DNA of 64,000 nucleotides, taken from contig KN817630.1 of the NCBI GenBank assembly GCA_000827495.1, positions 29,289 to 93,288 of the forward strand, written 5' to 3'. The notes under the pieces were generated by a model, which was given only the letters and a program-made list of their open reading frames with translations, was not told where the DNA came from and did no database searches. The stretch is from Hypholoma sublateritium FD-334 SS-4. Lineage: Eukaryota > Basidiomycota > Agaricomycetes > Agaricales > Strophariaceae. Each line of letters begins with the position of its first letter. The first letter of the stretch is position 1. Position numbers and translations under genes: made by a program. Below, in pieces: positions 1 through 13,475 of the stretch.

Positions 1-1629
1 TAGCTTTCATAATGTTTTCTTCGTGAGTTTTTGTTTCAAGGTCTTCTAACTTGGCGTTATGCAATGGCATAATTGTTGCACAGGTTCCGTTTTCCTGCNC
101 GTCTATCAAGACCAATTCAAGACTTAGCTTGGATAATTTTTCGCAAAGCCTATCAGACAAACCTTTCCGTCCCAACATCTGCTCAGCAACTCGTATCATC
201 ATGTTAACGTTATCATATACAATGACATATAACCCAGTTGCAGCCACTGCCCGTGAGGTTGTACGGCATGCTAGTGACAACGATGAGAGGATACCAGGTG
301 TCCTTGTACGTTGAGGCTTTTTCCCCTATAAATGAGACGTCAATAGAATTTTTGTAGATTGCTAAAAAGGTACATGCAGCAGCAGTAGGGCGCAATTTGG
401 CCGTAATAGGTTTACGTTGGTCGATGATGCCGCTGTATCCAATGGATGATCCCAGGCTGGAAAGAACTGAAATATGCTGGCGCTGTGCACCTGTTGCAAT
501 GAGATATGTTCCATGAACGGCTTGTGAATAATTATTATTCTGACTTCTGGACCTTAGAAGTGTCAGAACGGCAGACCCTTCCTTCTGCATCAGCGAGCCT
601 TGATTAGCACCAAATATGGGTTGTCCAAAACCACATCAAAGTCATACCATCATCTTCGTCTCTAACCACTTGTCTGTGAGTTGATTCTTCTGCCTGTTTG
701 TTACTGAAAAAGCACCAAGGATACTAAAGAACATTGGTGCCAGGGTTTTCAGGCGTTCCGTGAGAGATAGCAAGCTGTAATCCAAAAAGAAGTGCTCATC
801 GATAACTTTGTTTGCCTTCGACAAGACCCCCTCTTTCCCAATCGCATTGGCCTCGTCTGCCACCGCCTTTCCTGCTTGTTCAACTGCCCACTCCTTCATC
901 AACCTTCGGGCAGAGATGCTAGATGTCGATGCCGTCCAGTAGCCAAGAATCTGCCGAACCAGCNGCTTGTTCTTGAAAAACCCCTGCCAACACCAGTCGT
1001 GCGATAATGGNTTCTGCGGATTGAAGATATATTCAAGGAACTCTGCAAGNGTGCAGCCCGAGTTGGAAAGTAACCCAAGGGCCCTCTCGAAGGTATGTGT
1101 CTTCTTTGCCTTAGCGTCCTGCGTGGCATTTTCCTTTTGAATAGTTATCTGTTCNCGATTGCGCTGAAATGTTGCAATACGCTTCTGATCTGCGGCTGCG
1201 CGGAGAGCTTTCTTCTCGGTACGTGGAGTGAATAATATGTTGTCATGTCTGATGTTTTCCGTTGGTAGTGAGGAGCTTCGTGGCCGGCAGCTTGGTCGGT
1301 TTTGGTATCGGTTTTTGTAATGGTACTGAAGGGGTGTGTCGTCAGAATCTAGAAATGGGTTTGTGTCTATGACATGTTCATGTGTGATTTTATTTGCTGG
1401 GGTCTTCAAGCTCTACACCAGACTCTCCATGAGCAGNATACAACAATGCACATTGAGCATTGAGACATACAAACAGAGGTACNTNGTCTGAGCTTTCATT
1501 ATTGNTATTTGCTGCTGATTCAAAGTTNTCAATGCTGATTTCCGAAGGCTCATAGTCACCGTCACTATCATCGGAATATATAGGTGGATCAGAAGGAGGA
1601 AGCGAGCTGTCGTCTGCANAGTGTGGCAT
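1..1629 (-). CDS. DUF6589-like protein, 5' part of gene (runs off left edge)
   Basis: Protein of unknown function, probably encoded by a repeated element. The chosen ATG at 1629 starts an acidic Ser/Asp-rich leader; an intron ending near 1412 leads into the ORF 642-1409, then a short intron (about 606-650) joins the segment read at 213-600, and another intron near 100-170 leads towards the edge. Landmarks that match my memory of DUF6589 proteins are a basic coiled stretch, the segment DWCWQGFFKNK followed by LVRQILGYW, then NNNYSQAVHGTYLIATGAQR and LYVIVYDNVNMMIRVAEQ. I see no known catalytic motif in the part present. The neighbour on the other strand is a RecQ-like helicase starting 155 bp away, so both may share a promoter. 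Eleven isolated N bases make some residues unknown. Family call moderately sure; function unknown. Confidence 0.6.
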
Positions 1630-1784
1630 TATAGGCTTGCACTTTGGAGAGGAGAGAAATGAGTAGGCTCGATTGAAATTGGCAAGTCCCAATGATTACT
1701 CATTTTACTTCCGTCGTTCCAATTTGTCCATCCCAATCTGAATGAATACTACTCTTGTCCTTCAACTGATTCTATGTTGTCGCA
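1630..1784. promoter_or_regulatory. divergent intergenic region (putative bidirectional promoter)
   Basis: Only about 155 bp separate the chosen ATG of the minus-strand DUF6589-like gene (1629) and the plus-strand RecQ-like gene (1785), so both promoters must lie here or overlap the 5' ends. I see no clear TATA box. The role is inferred from layout only. Confidence 0.35.
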
Positions 1785-4145
1785 ATGGCCTCTCCACCAT
1801 CAAACACTCCCAGTGGCCGTGTATCACCTGTGGGCACAAGACACCATCTGAAGCCTCACCCAATCAAGAAGAAAACCAAAACCCGTCGAGAAAAGACAGC
1901 CGAGCAGCTTGTACAGTTCCGGTGTGAACTGGAGTCTCTACCCGATCTCATAAAGGCATCGTACAAAAACTGGACTGATGGCGCGAAGGACTTTCAATTG
2001 GAAGGGATACGAGCTCAGCTGGAGGGAGTTGACGTTTTGCTACATGCTGCAACAGGGTCGGGCAAGACGGGCATCGCTGCAGCACCGCATTTGCTCCCCT
2101 CGAGTAAAGGCAAAACAACGATCATGGTGTCGCCTCTCCTCGCTCTGCAAGATGAACAGGTTCAAACTTTCAAAGATGAATTCAACCTCGCTGCTATTGC
2201 AATAAACAGCAGTAACGGAGGTTGTAGTAGTGAGATTTTGGAGGTACGATACNACAATACCAATGCTTTCTTCTTTTTCATGCTAACAACTGTGTTTGAT
2301 AGAAAATAGTATTGGGGGACTACCAAATTGTGATTCTCTCACCAGAAATGCTCCTCTCGCGCCGCTTTATCGACAATGTGTTGCGAAAGCCAGAATTTGG
2401 TACACGGTGTCTATCAGTTTTCATCGACGAAGCACATTGCATTTCCCACTGGGGGGATTCTTTTCGCAAGAAGTACGCATCAATTGGAATAGTACGTGCT
2501 TTTCTACCCAAGGGGACACCAATTATTGCAGTCAGCGCAACAATAACTCCANGAGTCAAAGAAGATATCATTGCGAAACTACAATTGAAAAGCAACTACC
2601 TATGGATAAACACTGGCAACAATAGGCCAAATGTTGCCCAAGTAGTACGCGCTATGGAACATCCAATGAATTCTCACCGGGATCTTGACTTCCTTCTTCC
2701 TACTCCAATTGCCTTGCCATCCAATATACCCAAAGCATTTCTCTACACAGACGATGTCAAAGAGGGTGTTTCAATCACGGACTATTTAAATGAACGCGTA
2801 CCTGAAGCCTTGCGATCATTAGGTCTTGTACGCCCATACAACGCAGCGATGTCGAAGAAGTACCGAAAAGGTGTCATGAAGCTTTTTAAGGATGGAACAA
2901 TACGTATCTTGGTCTGTACCGATGCTGCAGGAATGGTAAGCGATACATCTATAAGCAGATTGGTTTNTACTTACCTCAACTGCTGTTGAATGACAGGGAT
3001 GTAACCTTGCCGACATCGACCTTGTTGTGCAGTGGAAGCTGCCACAAAACTTATCTTCTTGGGTTCAGCGGTCAGGCCGAGCTGCTCGTGGTTCGGGACG
3101 GCATGGGTTGGCGGTTATGATCGTCGAGAAGGCTGCATATGAAGTGAGCCCCATCGAAGAGACAACAGATGAAAGCAAAGCACCTACCTCGTCTCCTCCA
3201 AACCCAAACACTCGGAACAGCCATAATAGCCATCAACGTCGTGTTCGCCGACCCGCTGCCTCCAAAAAGGGGACTGAATATGGAGTGTTGCATGGGTCAA
3301 AGCGAGGTCAACATTCTGGAACTCATGACAACACGTTATCAGCAATCGACGAGTTTTCAGAAGTACCGCGGGATGCAGTAAAAGAAGGACTTTACCTTTA
3401 CATTCAGACAACTAACTGCCGTCGTCGTCTACTGGCAACAGTATTTGGAAATACAGCCTGGGGTGAGTGCTCATGTATGATGCCAGTATTGAACAGTACT
3501 TACCAGAGAACAGAGGTCGCGTCNGAAGCTTGTTGCGACATATGCAATCCCCGCCTATTTGATAAAGTCCGCCCTGCCAAACCGATTGAAGAACGCCGTG
3601 CTCGGCGAACAAAGCGAGGGCATCCCNTAAGCTTCGTTCGTGAAGCGCTGTATGCGTGGCGGCGGTCCATCAAGCGCGAACTCTATCCACTAGCAATGTG
3701 GGGCCCACAAACAATCCTGGACAGTGCAAACTGCGAACTGCTGTCGTCAGTTGGGCCTATAGACAAGATGGAGAAATTGAGCTTACTGCTGAAGGATAAC
3801 TGGGCNTGGTGGGATGTACTGAGTCAGAGGCTATTTGNGATGCTGTCAGCGCTAGACATTCCCAAATTGGCCACAGCAGCCAGGCTTACCTCGTCAAAAC
3901 GGACAGTTGCAACAGCCGGTCTGGACACCAGTGGAGGAGCACCTGTCGCAGCCTTGCAACCCAAACGTCGCCGTCCTGGACCTATTGAAGATACCCCCTT
4001 TCCTGTATCAGCCTATGATTCCTTCGATTTCAGCCTTAGTTCTCGTCGGTATACATCGGTCAGAGTCGCAGAAGCCCATGAGATGTTGCAGCCAAGAGCA
4101 AAGAAAGCCGGTGAGGGGAGTTTGGAGGGAACGAGAGAGGTTTGA
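1785..4145 (+). CDS. RecQ-like superfamily 2 DNA helicase
   Basis: Predicted ATP-dependent 3'-5' DNA helicase. After a basic leader (KKKTKTRREK) the motifs come in order: motif I AATGSGKTG, motif Ia VSPLLALQDEQ, DEAH box IDEAHCISHWGDSFRKKY, motif III SATITP, motif V ILVCTDAAGM then GCN, and motif VI QRSGRAARGSGRHG. Introns lie at about 2249-2304 (restoring the frame EILE/KIVLGDYQ) and 2936-2998 (between AAGM and GCN); a third possible one is at about 3463-3507. The C-terminal part has a Cys cluster (ACCDICNPRLFD) that may bind zinc, then a basic, Pro-rich tail. It is divergent from the DUF6589-like gene. Basidiomycete genomes carry many such RecQ-like genes in repeats and subtelomeres, so this is more likely an element gene than the housekeeping RecQ. 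Seven N bases fall inside the coding region or its introns. Confidence 0.75.
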
Positions 4146-4738
4146 GGGGGGCGGAGCAAGCAGGTGGCGGAGGGAAAGAGAGAAAGTTGAGAGAAAGCGA
4201 TGGGAGACAATTCAGACAGGCGCGAGAATTACAAGTTATTTTTGGCTTCGGCGGTGCACAGACCTGATCTCACGACGACGACGAAGTCCATGTGAAAATT
4301 TTGACTATTTAACATGTATACTCTTTTTTGGTCGGCAAGCAAATCCGAGTAGATAATGTATACCCAATTTTCGGTGTATTTTTCGTGTTTTTAGCGTTTT
4401 TTCGACGAAGTGAGCATGCCTGGNGAACGAGGATTTTGTTGACTCGTGTAAACAGCGACGAGACCGCCCAGCCGGTTCTCCGAACTGCTTGCAGCACGTG
4501 TGCACATTATGTAATATGTGTTCGGAGAATCGGTTGGGGACGAGCCTAGGTTGAGCTGAACCTCATCGTTTACTATAGTTAGCACGAGATAAATTTTAAC
4601 GACTATCAGAGCATCGAGGACTTCAATGACGGCCGCGCTTAATAGTCTGATATTGGTGATAACGGAATTTATTCATAGAGACACGGCTTTCGAAATATAC
4701 TACTGATACTACCCATAGCAAACAGATTTCACTGGTAT
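4146..4738. other. intergenic, no gene seen
   Basis: No convincing exon. One more isolated N at 4424 lies past the helicase stop and suggests that the repeated unit extends at least to here. The rest separates the helicase from the convergent peroxidase. Confidence 0.4.
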
Positions 4739-6619
<1,881 letters not shown>

Positions 6620-8897
6620 TCTTCGTTGTGGTAAACTCGTTCTTTGAGTAGGAGAGTAGGAGAAAAGGAGACAAATCTTTCCTTGCCTCCGACACAACAA
6701 AACTAGAGTCCTCTTATACTTTTTTGTGAGAGGAAGGTGTCATCTCTACTAGGTTTCGGTTTGCAGGTTACACAGACGGAGTCAACAAGCGGTAATTCTC
6801 GATCAATACTGCGAACATTTTTAGACCGAGCTTCAGTGACTGTGAGAATCCGATAATTTGGTAACATCCTCACCGAGCGAATGGCGATCTCGCGACTCCA
6901 AGAGAACCGATATCCGAGATAGCATGCCCCACGGATGTGAGAACTGGTTTGAATAAATACGCCTTACCAGCTGGTATCAAGTGTGGGAACTTTCTCAGTA
7001 TGTGGTAGTTTCTTGCTTGTCTACCTCGAGATAGTAATCACTAATCCTTGAGTAATACCCAATTATACGGTACCTCTGTATGCATGTGTCCGTAGGATAC
7101 CACACTCTTCGAGTCTTAAAGACCCGTCGATGCCTTCCTCCCACGCCAAGCATACGCCAAGCAGGGGATGGCTTGCTTAAATACCACACAACTGACCTCG
7201 AGTGACTGATTCTCGGCATCAAGAACGACGGAGAACTAGCGGGTCCCCAACACGCAAATGCTACGCTCACCGACGAAATTGTTCTAGAAAGTTTGGCAGA
7301 GAGCTCTAAATTCTCATGAATCAAGGCTGTTCTGTGCTCTCTCTGTGACTGCTACAGAATGGGAACATAATGTTCAACATTATGCGTAACTCGCAGGCAA
7401 GGGCCTGGTGCCCAGCATCATCATGATTAAATTCATATGTAAAAGCTATAAATAAAATCATGTAATCTAAAAATACCCTAGAAGTATCGCTGCTTGTTAC
7501 CATAGGCCGGGCTCTCGAAAATATATAGCAGACTTGTTTAAGCTCTGTAATTTAATTATTACTGCATGCACGTAGCGACTGATCTTTCCTAAAAATTTGC
7601 GCGATGATTCAATTCTACCAGCTCCGAGAGACTTCGCCTTAGGGCCTAGGTATCCATGTTGCTACATGTAATATCTTTAATGCATGTGGAGTTCACGACG
7701 GAATCTGGTTCCGTAGTTTGCATGTCCCGGCATCGCGACACCGGTCTTAATTTCGTGCCGGAGACTTCGACTCCTGGTAGCCCGAGAACAGCAGGATAAT
7801 CACAGAGGTTCAATTGTAAGACTAAAGCGCGGAGTCCGATTCGCTGTACAAAAACTTGACCAGAATAGCTTTTTGATGAATTCAGAGAATTGTTCTTGTA
7901 CTTGAGCTTTGTAAGTTTGGAGTTCGTTCACAGACCAGACCACTGGAGAAGCTGCATTGTACACCGAATTGCTGATAGGAGTTGCTTTACGTCGCACGGG
8001 CGACGTGAACGCGTGAACGAGTAAATATACTCGAGGACAAAATGCGATGCGTTTGTCTTGGCTTCATCATTTGATTGGTTGTCTGTGGAAAGCTATATAT
8101 TAACGCGCCATCACTGGCAACTGTAACTTTTGAATTTACAATGACTGCTTTCAGGATATATATCCTTCAGCCCACCTACCATGACACGGGGGTCTCCATT
8201 TATAAGACTAATTTACACTCAGGATGATGTTGAAACCGTCATCGTACAGCCAGAGGACGCTTTCCAAGATGTAGAGGCCTTTCTCATTAGGGTTCAATTA
8301 GAATTTTTCCTTGCACGCCTTGAGGTCATCCATATACATATTTGAGCTCGCAGAGTGAAAGTTTCATTACTTTGAATAAAACTGGATTTAGAGTCTTTCT
8401 AAGAACCTCAGGATGAACGCCGAAAAGCATGGCGGCGGTCTTGTAATGCAACTTGCTGACAGCCAGGGTTTGAAGAAAATGGATTAATTAATGAAAAATT
8501 TTGCGTGTAAGAGGGCCGTACTTGTTGCTCCCGCAGGCTCGTCGGTGCAAGAATTTTTTTACTGTCTAGCGTTCTATTTATAGACCCCTTAAGGACTGCA
8601 ACGTCAGCATGGGTCTTCTTGGCAGGGACACAGCTGCGATGATGCTGGAGTCTGGAGAGCTCAAGGAAATCTCCTGCGGCAGTTTGGTTTCGATCAATTC
8701 AAGGTTAGTTATAGCAAGAAGCTGAAACTATATGGTTGAGCTCCACACGGGTATATAACCAGAGCATAAATGATCTGAATCCACCGCAAGAAATAAATCA
8801 ATACCAGGCAAAACACGAAGGATCAGATCCTCCCGCGGCGCACCGCACATGCTACAAACAGGCTGTGCCCCAAACCCCATTTTGGTGCCGATGTTTC
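6620..8897. other. intergenic, about 2.3 kb, no gene seen
   Basis: Contains the upstream region of the peroxidase (a TATA-like tatactttttt run, antisense, about 60-110 bp above its ATG) and otherwise AT-rich sequence with only short unsupported ORFs on both strands. Confidence 0.4.
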
Positions 8898-8900
8898 TTA

Positions 8901-8933
8901 GGCCCCATTCGGGATCCCAGTTACGATCCGGTT
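8901..8933 (+). repeat. left terminal inverted repeat of the MITE
   Basis: Starts GGCCCCATTCGGGATCCCAG and pairs with 9508-9540 on the other strand, with two mismatches. Confidence 0.8.
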
Positions 8934-9507
8934 TGGCCTCGGTTTCCCTGCCAAAATCAAAACCGAGTCGAAATTGTCGGTTTTGGTCGTAAACCCAACC
9001 GAAAATGCGTTCGGATGCACTCGGTTACAGCTTACTCAGGGTTGGTCTGGTAGTCACATACTTGGCGCCCATCAATTTGTCATTTATGTTCTGATCGCTC
9101 TGATGCCCGCTCACCAGGCACTTTTGAGAAGGCGAGCTCGCCGTTGAAAACAACGAGCTCGACTATATTATTGAAAAATAAGTCTACGTTGAGCGCGTTT
9201 GCACATTAGGTTGCTCATGAAGACCACGATTACCTTTATGTAGTTTGATTGACAAAAACAACCATACATCAAAATATATGCGGGTGGAAGACATTGGCGG
9301 GAAACGACGCCGACGAAGGTTGGACGTTGCTTAACCAAGCGCCGGCACTGTCCGCGCCGTCGGACGTACACCTAATCCCGACATATTGCGCTTTGATCAT
9401 CAATTGATGCATCGCGTGCTCCCGCTGCCCCTGTGACTTATCGTGACTAACCGACCAAAATCCATCACGCTTGGTTAACAAATTTTTAACCTAACCCAAC
9501 CTAATTT

Positions 9508-9540
9508 AACCGAATCGTAACCGGGATCCCGAATGGGGCC
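9508..9540 (-). repeat. right terminal inverted repeat of the MITE
   Basis: The reverse complement starts GGCCCCATTCGGGATCCCGG, matching the left end; TTA follows directly. Confidence 0.8.
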
Positions 9541-9543
9541 TTA

Positions 9544-11383
9544 ATAAACGGAACCATATCTGGAGGACGCATGTCCAGCTCTTATCTGATTGCGAATTTT
9601 GGGCGCTGGATTCAAGCTAATACTATTATTACAACTTACAAGTGTGGATTACGAGCTTATAGATGGATTGGATTTCCTAAGGCCACTCCGCGAAGGTCTG
9701 ATTGTCATCTAATATGAATCACAGAAGCGGTGCACCGGGTACAGATAGTGCGGAACCATATAATCTCAAGTCTGAGGCAGTTTCGATTGTGACTCGCTAG
9801 TATGACTGGAGCAAGACTGGAGGCTCCGACGGGGGAGAAATATTAATGCCTCTCGAAATATTGAACGGTGTAGTTATAGTTTGATTCTTGTCCGCGCATA
9901 CTCTCCGGTCGCGGGATATACCACGCATTTTCAACGGACGCAAGTAGTGCGGTATTTTCCTTTATTCTATGGACGCACCTCTACAGCATGAGATAGCCAC
10001 TCGGTGATAACCGCACACATAAATGAGCGCTCCACCTTTCCGACTGAGAGCTGTCATCCAGTGTTGTACGAATCTAGCCTAGATACTAGATGAGCGTTGT
10101 ACGTAGACCACGGACGCGCAAGCTCATTTATGTTTTGATCAGTGAGCGTCCAGCGTGAGGCGAGTACTTAACACCGATTCTCAGCAACCGACCTACCTGC
10201 TTATTTTACAAGAGGAGGCCATTCAGTGGGCGGATTTGGAGTGCGGATGTCCTCGTCATCCCGGGGAAAACGGTGACGTCCAGAATGAAGCTCCGTTCCG
10301 GGACCGGAAATCTGGCCAAACGCACGCAATGACCGACACGAAGACGCGAGGGCGTGCGCCCCAGAGAGATGCATAAAATAAACTACTTATGATCGTTTTG
10401 GCATTCGCATTATGCTTTAATTACATCACTTACTAGTAGACTTCTAGTAAGTGAGTACCCTCTCCTTCTTTCGCTATTTCCGCAGCTGCCAATGGCATCG
10501 CCCGGGCCCGCTTGGCGGCGACAAAAATTTGACAGCAGCGCCCTGGGCAGTACTCCCCTCTGAATCCACGACCGGGTCCAGGGAGCGGCCGCATTCTGCC
10601 GCAGCCGGCGGGGTAAGCGCTGGTAAGCGTATCGCACGTGAGCCCGCTGCGCCCGCCGCCGCCGACATAGCCATGACGTCTATTTTTGGAATTGTTGAAA
10701 TTTGCTTGTAGCGATTTATTTTGAGATGCCTATCTTGCCGAGACTGAATTCCTGAGGGTGTACGCATGCGTGCGTGAGCCAGGCTAATGAGAAATTTTTG
10801 CCGGATGCGCTGTGGCTGAGTGAATTGAATTTTGAATGGCGATGAAGAAGAACAGTTGGGAAATGGCAAGGAAAGGTTGAAAAAATGTCAAACGGCGCAG
10901 ACTGTCCGGTGAGACAGTAGGATCGGGCTTGGCGATTACATACTCCGCTGTCCACTTGCCGTTGCTTACCCGCCGCTGTTCTCCTCCTTCGTCTCCTCCT
11001 TGTCTGTCTGTTTCGTGTCTCGTCTCGCCTGCTCCTCACACACTGTCGCTGCGGTGATACCTCGCCCCGCTCCCAGCCGAGCTAAACTTAGCGCCCGCCG
11101 CACCCCACGCACACGCGAAGCGAGCAACAGCAGCTTGCTTGTGAGAGGCTAGGAGGCTTGCAGGCTTGTCCGTTGCTCCGTTAACGACATCGACGTCCGC
11201 GGGTTTCTCTAACTACAAACGCGCGGTGCAGCCCCGACAAGCGAGTGAGGCGATCGGTCATCGCCCGTTGTCCCGCCCGCTGACCGCCCACAGCATCAGC
11301 AACAGATTTTGCGGCTTTCCAACACCGCAACGCCCGTCGTTACTCTTAAAAGCCTGGACGCCACGTCGAATCTGAAGGAGGAG
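9544..11383. other. intergenic and upstream region of the KRE6-like gene
   Basis: 9.5-10.4 kb is featureless AT-rich sequence. 10.4-11.4 kb turns GC-rich and CT-rich (10.97-11.03 kb), as expected for a basidiomycete promoter and 5' leader. The short ORFs there lie on both strands and none has family features. Confidence 0.35.
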
Positions 11384-13475
11384 ATGCCGCGAGAGACAGC
11401 GCTCGCGGGCGCGTACGAGGACGTCGAGCACGATCAGCCACTGCTTGCGGGAATGGATGAATCGAACGTGGGCCGGCGCGAGGAGGGTGAGCGTCTTTTA
11501 TACATCGAGCCGGCGTATTTCTGCGAGCTGCACCCATTTCCTGCGCCGCCCGCGGTGTGTATTGCCCACGGCGGGCAGAGCGCCCCGCGGATACGGGGAG
11601 AGGCATGCGGCGTGCGCGGGGGCGCTGATGGGCTATTTTATTGTGTCTCGCCACGCGGCGCGATGTGTATCAGCCGGCATGCATAAGCACGGGCATCCAG
11701 CCCCTTGTCTGCCTGCTGTCGCTCTTGTCTCTCTTTTGCTCCTCCGACTCGAGCGCCAGACGCACGCGGCTGCCGCCCGTTCCAGCTGCTGACAGATTCT
11801 CACAGGGCAGCCCCATCTCGTGCACCGGCGGCCAGACCCGGTCGGCTCGCTTTCTTCGATACCACCACCACCAGGAGCACAGGCCCCCGCACAACCACCG
11901 TCGCAGCCACCGCACGCAGGCCGCCCGTCGGACAACGACAGACCGCCGACGCTGACTCTGCCGCTGCAGGTGAATTTAGGGCTGGGTTTAGACAACATGG
12001 GGGAAGGAGAGACCGGCAGGGAATCAGAGACGACGAAGGAAGGACCACCACGCGGCGACGCCGCGCGGATCGACGGCGGCGAAGCGCAAGCTTCTGCTGA
12101 GGGCGCTTCTGCGGCGGCACCGACTGCGCCATCAACGATGTCATCAGCGGCGTTTTCATCGTCGCAGCGTAGCAACATACCGCGCTCGCCGTCGACCAAG
12201 GCATTCGCGCCGTCGCCACTGTCCGCGCCGACTGGGAGCAGCGGCGGTGCCCCTTTCCCCGTGCTGACCTCACGCACGCCCGTCGGGGGCGGGAGTGCGC
12301 TCGTCGATGGGCCACAACCGCAACAGCCGCCGCAGACGCCGCCCAAGCCTGCAAATTATAGACCTGCCAGTATACAACAAAAGAAGGCCCCGCTACATTC
12401 GTCGACGCGCTCGTCAGACGCCTCGTCGAGCGGGTCGGACCCAATACCCCCTTCGATATCGTCGGTTTCAGCCGCATCGACGTCACTATCTGCGTCGGCG
12501 TCCGGCGCCCCGCTTTTACCTGCAAATGGATCGCCTCCGCCGGCGTTCGTGTCGCCGTTTGGCCGCCAGCGCGGGTCGGCACTGTTCTCGTCGCCACCAC
12601 ACCCCCCGCCCGCGTCGGGCAGCTCCTCACTCCCACGCACGGGCAGCCGCGGCTCGATGATTTTGTACCGCCTCAGCGCAGGCGAGGACGGCATATTGCA
12701 CCCGCCCACGCAGCACATGGCACACCCCAGCGGGACAAGCACCCCAGGGACCCCCTCGCGCGGTGGCACGCTATCCGCGGGGCACATGTACGCCCCGCCG
12801 ACGCCCGCGTGGAACCGCAACTCCGCGTACTCGTCGAGCGACGCAGGCGGGGACAGCGTGCTGCTCGAGGGCGACACGAAGTACCCCTCGCTCGGTGGCA
12901 CGCCGCGCGGGAGCCTCTTCGGCCTCGCGGGGCTCGGGCTCGTCGGTGGCGGCGGCGTCGGCGTGCTAGGCCCCGGAACGCCCGGAGGCGGGGTGAATTC
13001 CGCGTTGGACGGTGTGGCGCTGGGAATGCGCGCGGGGACGGCGGAGATGGGCACGCTGGGCCGCGCGCAGGGCGGACTCGTGGCGTATGTGTGGGACCCA
13101 GACGACGAAGACGAGGATGAGGACGAAGAACCAGCAGAAAGGTGGATGCATGACCCAAGCACGGTCAATCCGCTGTACGCGAAGGACAAGTCCGCCGCGG
13201 GAGGACCTAGCGTAGTCGGCGCGGGGCCGGCAGGCAGTTCGACGCCGTACTACACACCGCGGCGCACGGTGTCAGTGCGCGGTGTGGGGAACGTGACGGC
13301 GCTCGTCGCACTCGTGCTTGGTTTGCTGTGTCTATTCATCGTGTTCCCGATCACGAAGACTCTAGCCGACAACGGCGTGGCTCTGAAAATCCTGGAGAAC
13401 ACAAGGATCAACGCGACAGGACAGGCGACATCGCGTCGGGGGCTTGCAGTCGAGTTCGAGCGCGAAGTTGAGTAG
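11384..13475 (+). CDS. KRE6/SKN1-like type II membrane protein lacking the GH16 domain
   Basis: Two-exon model: 11384-11486 (MPRETALAGAYEDVEHDQPL and following), intron 11487-11805 with donor GTGAGC, branch site CTGAC and acceptor CACAG, then 11806-13475. This gives a 590-residue frame. The long N-terminal tail is Ser/Pro/Gly-rich and disordered. It carries the family landmarks AFVSPFG, GSRGSMILYRLS, a DTKYPSLGG patch, VAYVWDPDDEDEDED, and one membrane helix (VTALVALVLGLLCLFIVFPI). This is followed by NTRINATGQ, the same anchor and sequon as the full KRE6/SKN1 gene at 49-53 kb. There the GH16 domain follows; here the protein ends about 18 residues later in VEFEREVE and a stop, with no GH16 sequence downstream. 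It may be an anchor-only paralogue or a truncated gene kept in frame. Downstream ATGs at 11997 and 12138 are alternative starts. Confidence 0.7.

Larger units (their letters stand above)
8898..9543. mobile_element. PIF/Harbinger-like MITE (non-autonomous DNA transposon)
   Basis: A 640 bp element (8901-9540) with terminal inverted repeats of about 33 bp. The left end begins GGCCCCATTCGGGATCCC and the reverse complement of the right end begins identically; over 33 bp I count two mismatches. Both ends are flanked by TTA (8898-8900 and 9541-9543), the 3 bp target duplication typical of PIF/Harbinger elements. Inside there are only short ORFs and no transposase, so it must be moved in trans. The inner flanks are rich in AACC/GGTT words. 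I see no second copy in the window. Confidence 0.8.

Noticed and set aside
11633..13189. Long minus-strand ORFs opposite the KRE6-like gene
   Set aside because: Shadows of a GC-rich, low-complexity coding strand; the plus strand carries recognisable KRE6/SKN1 landmarks.
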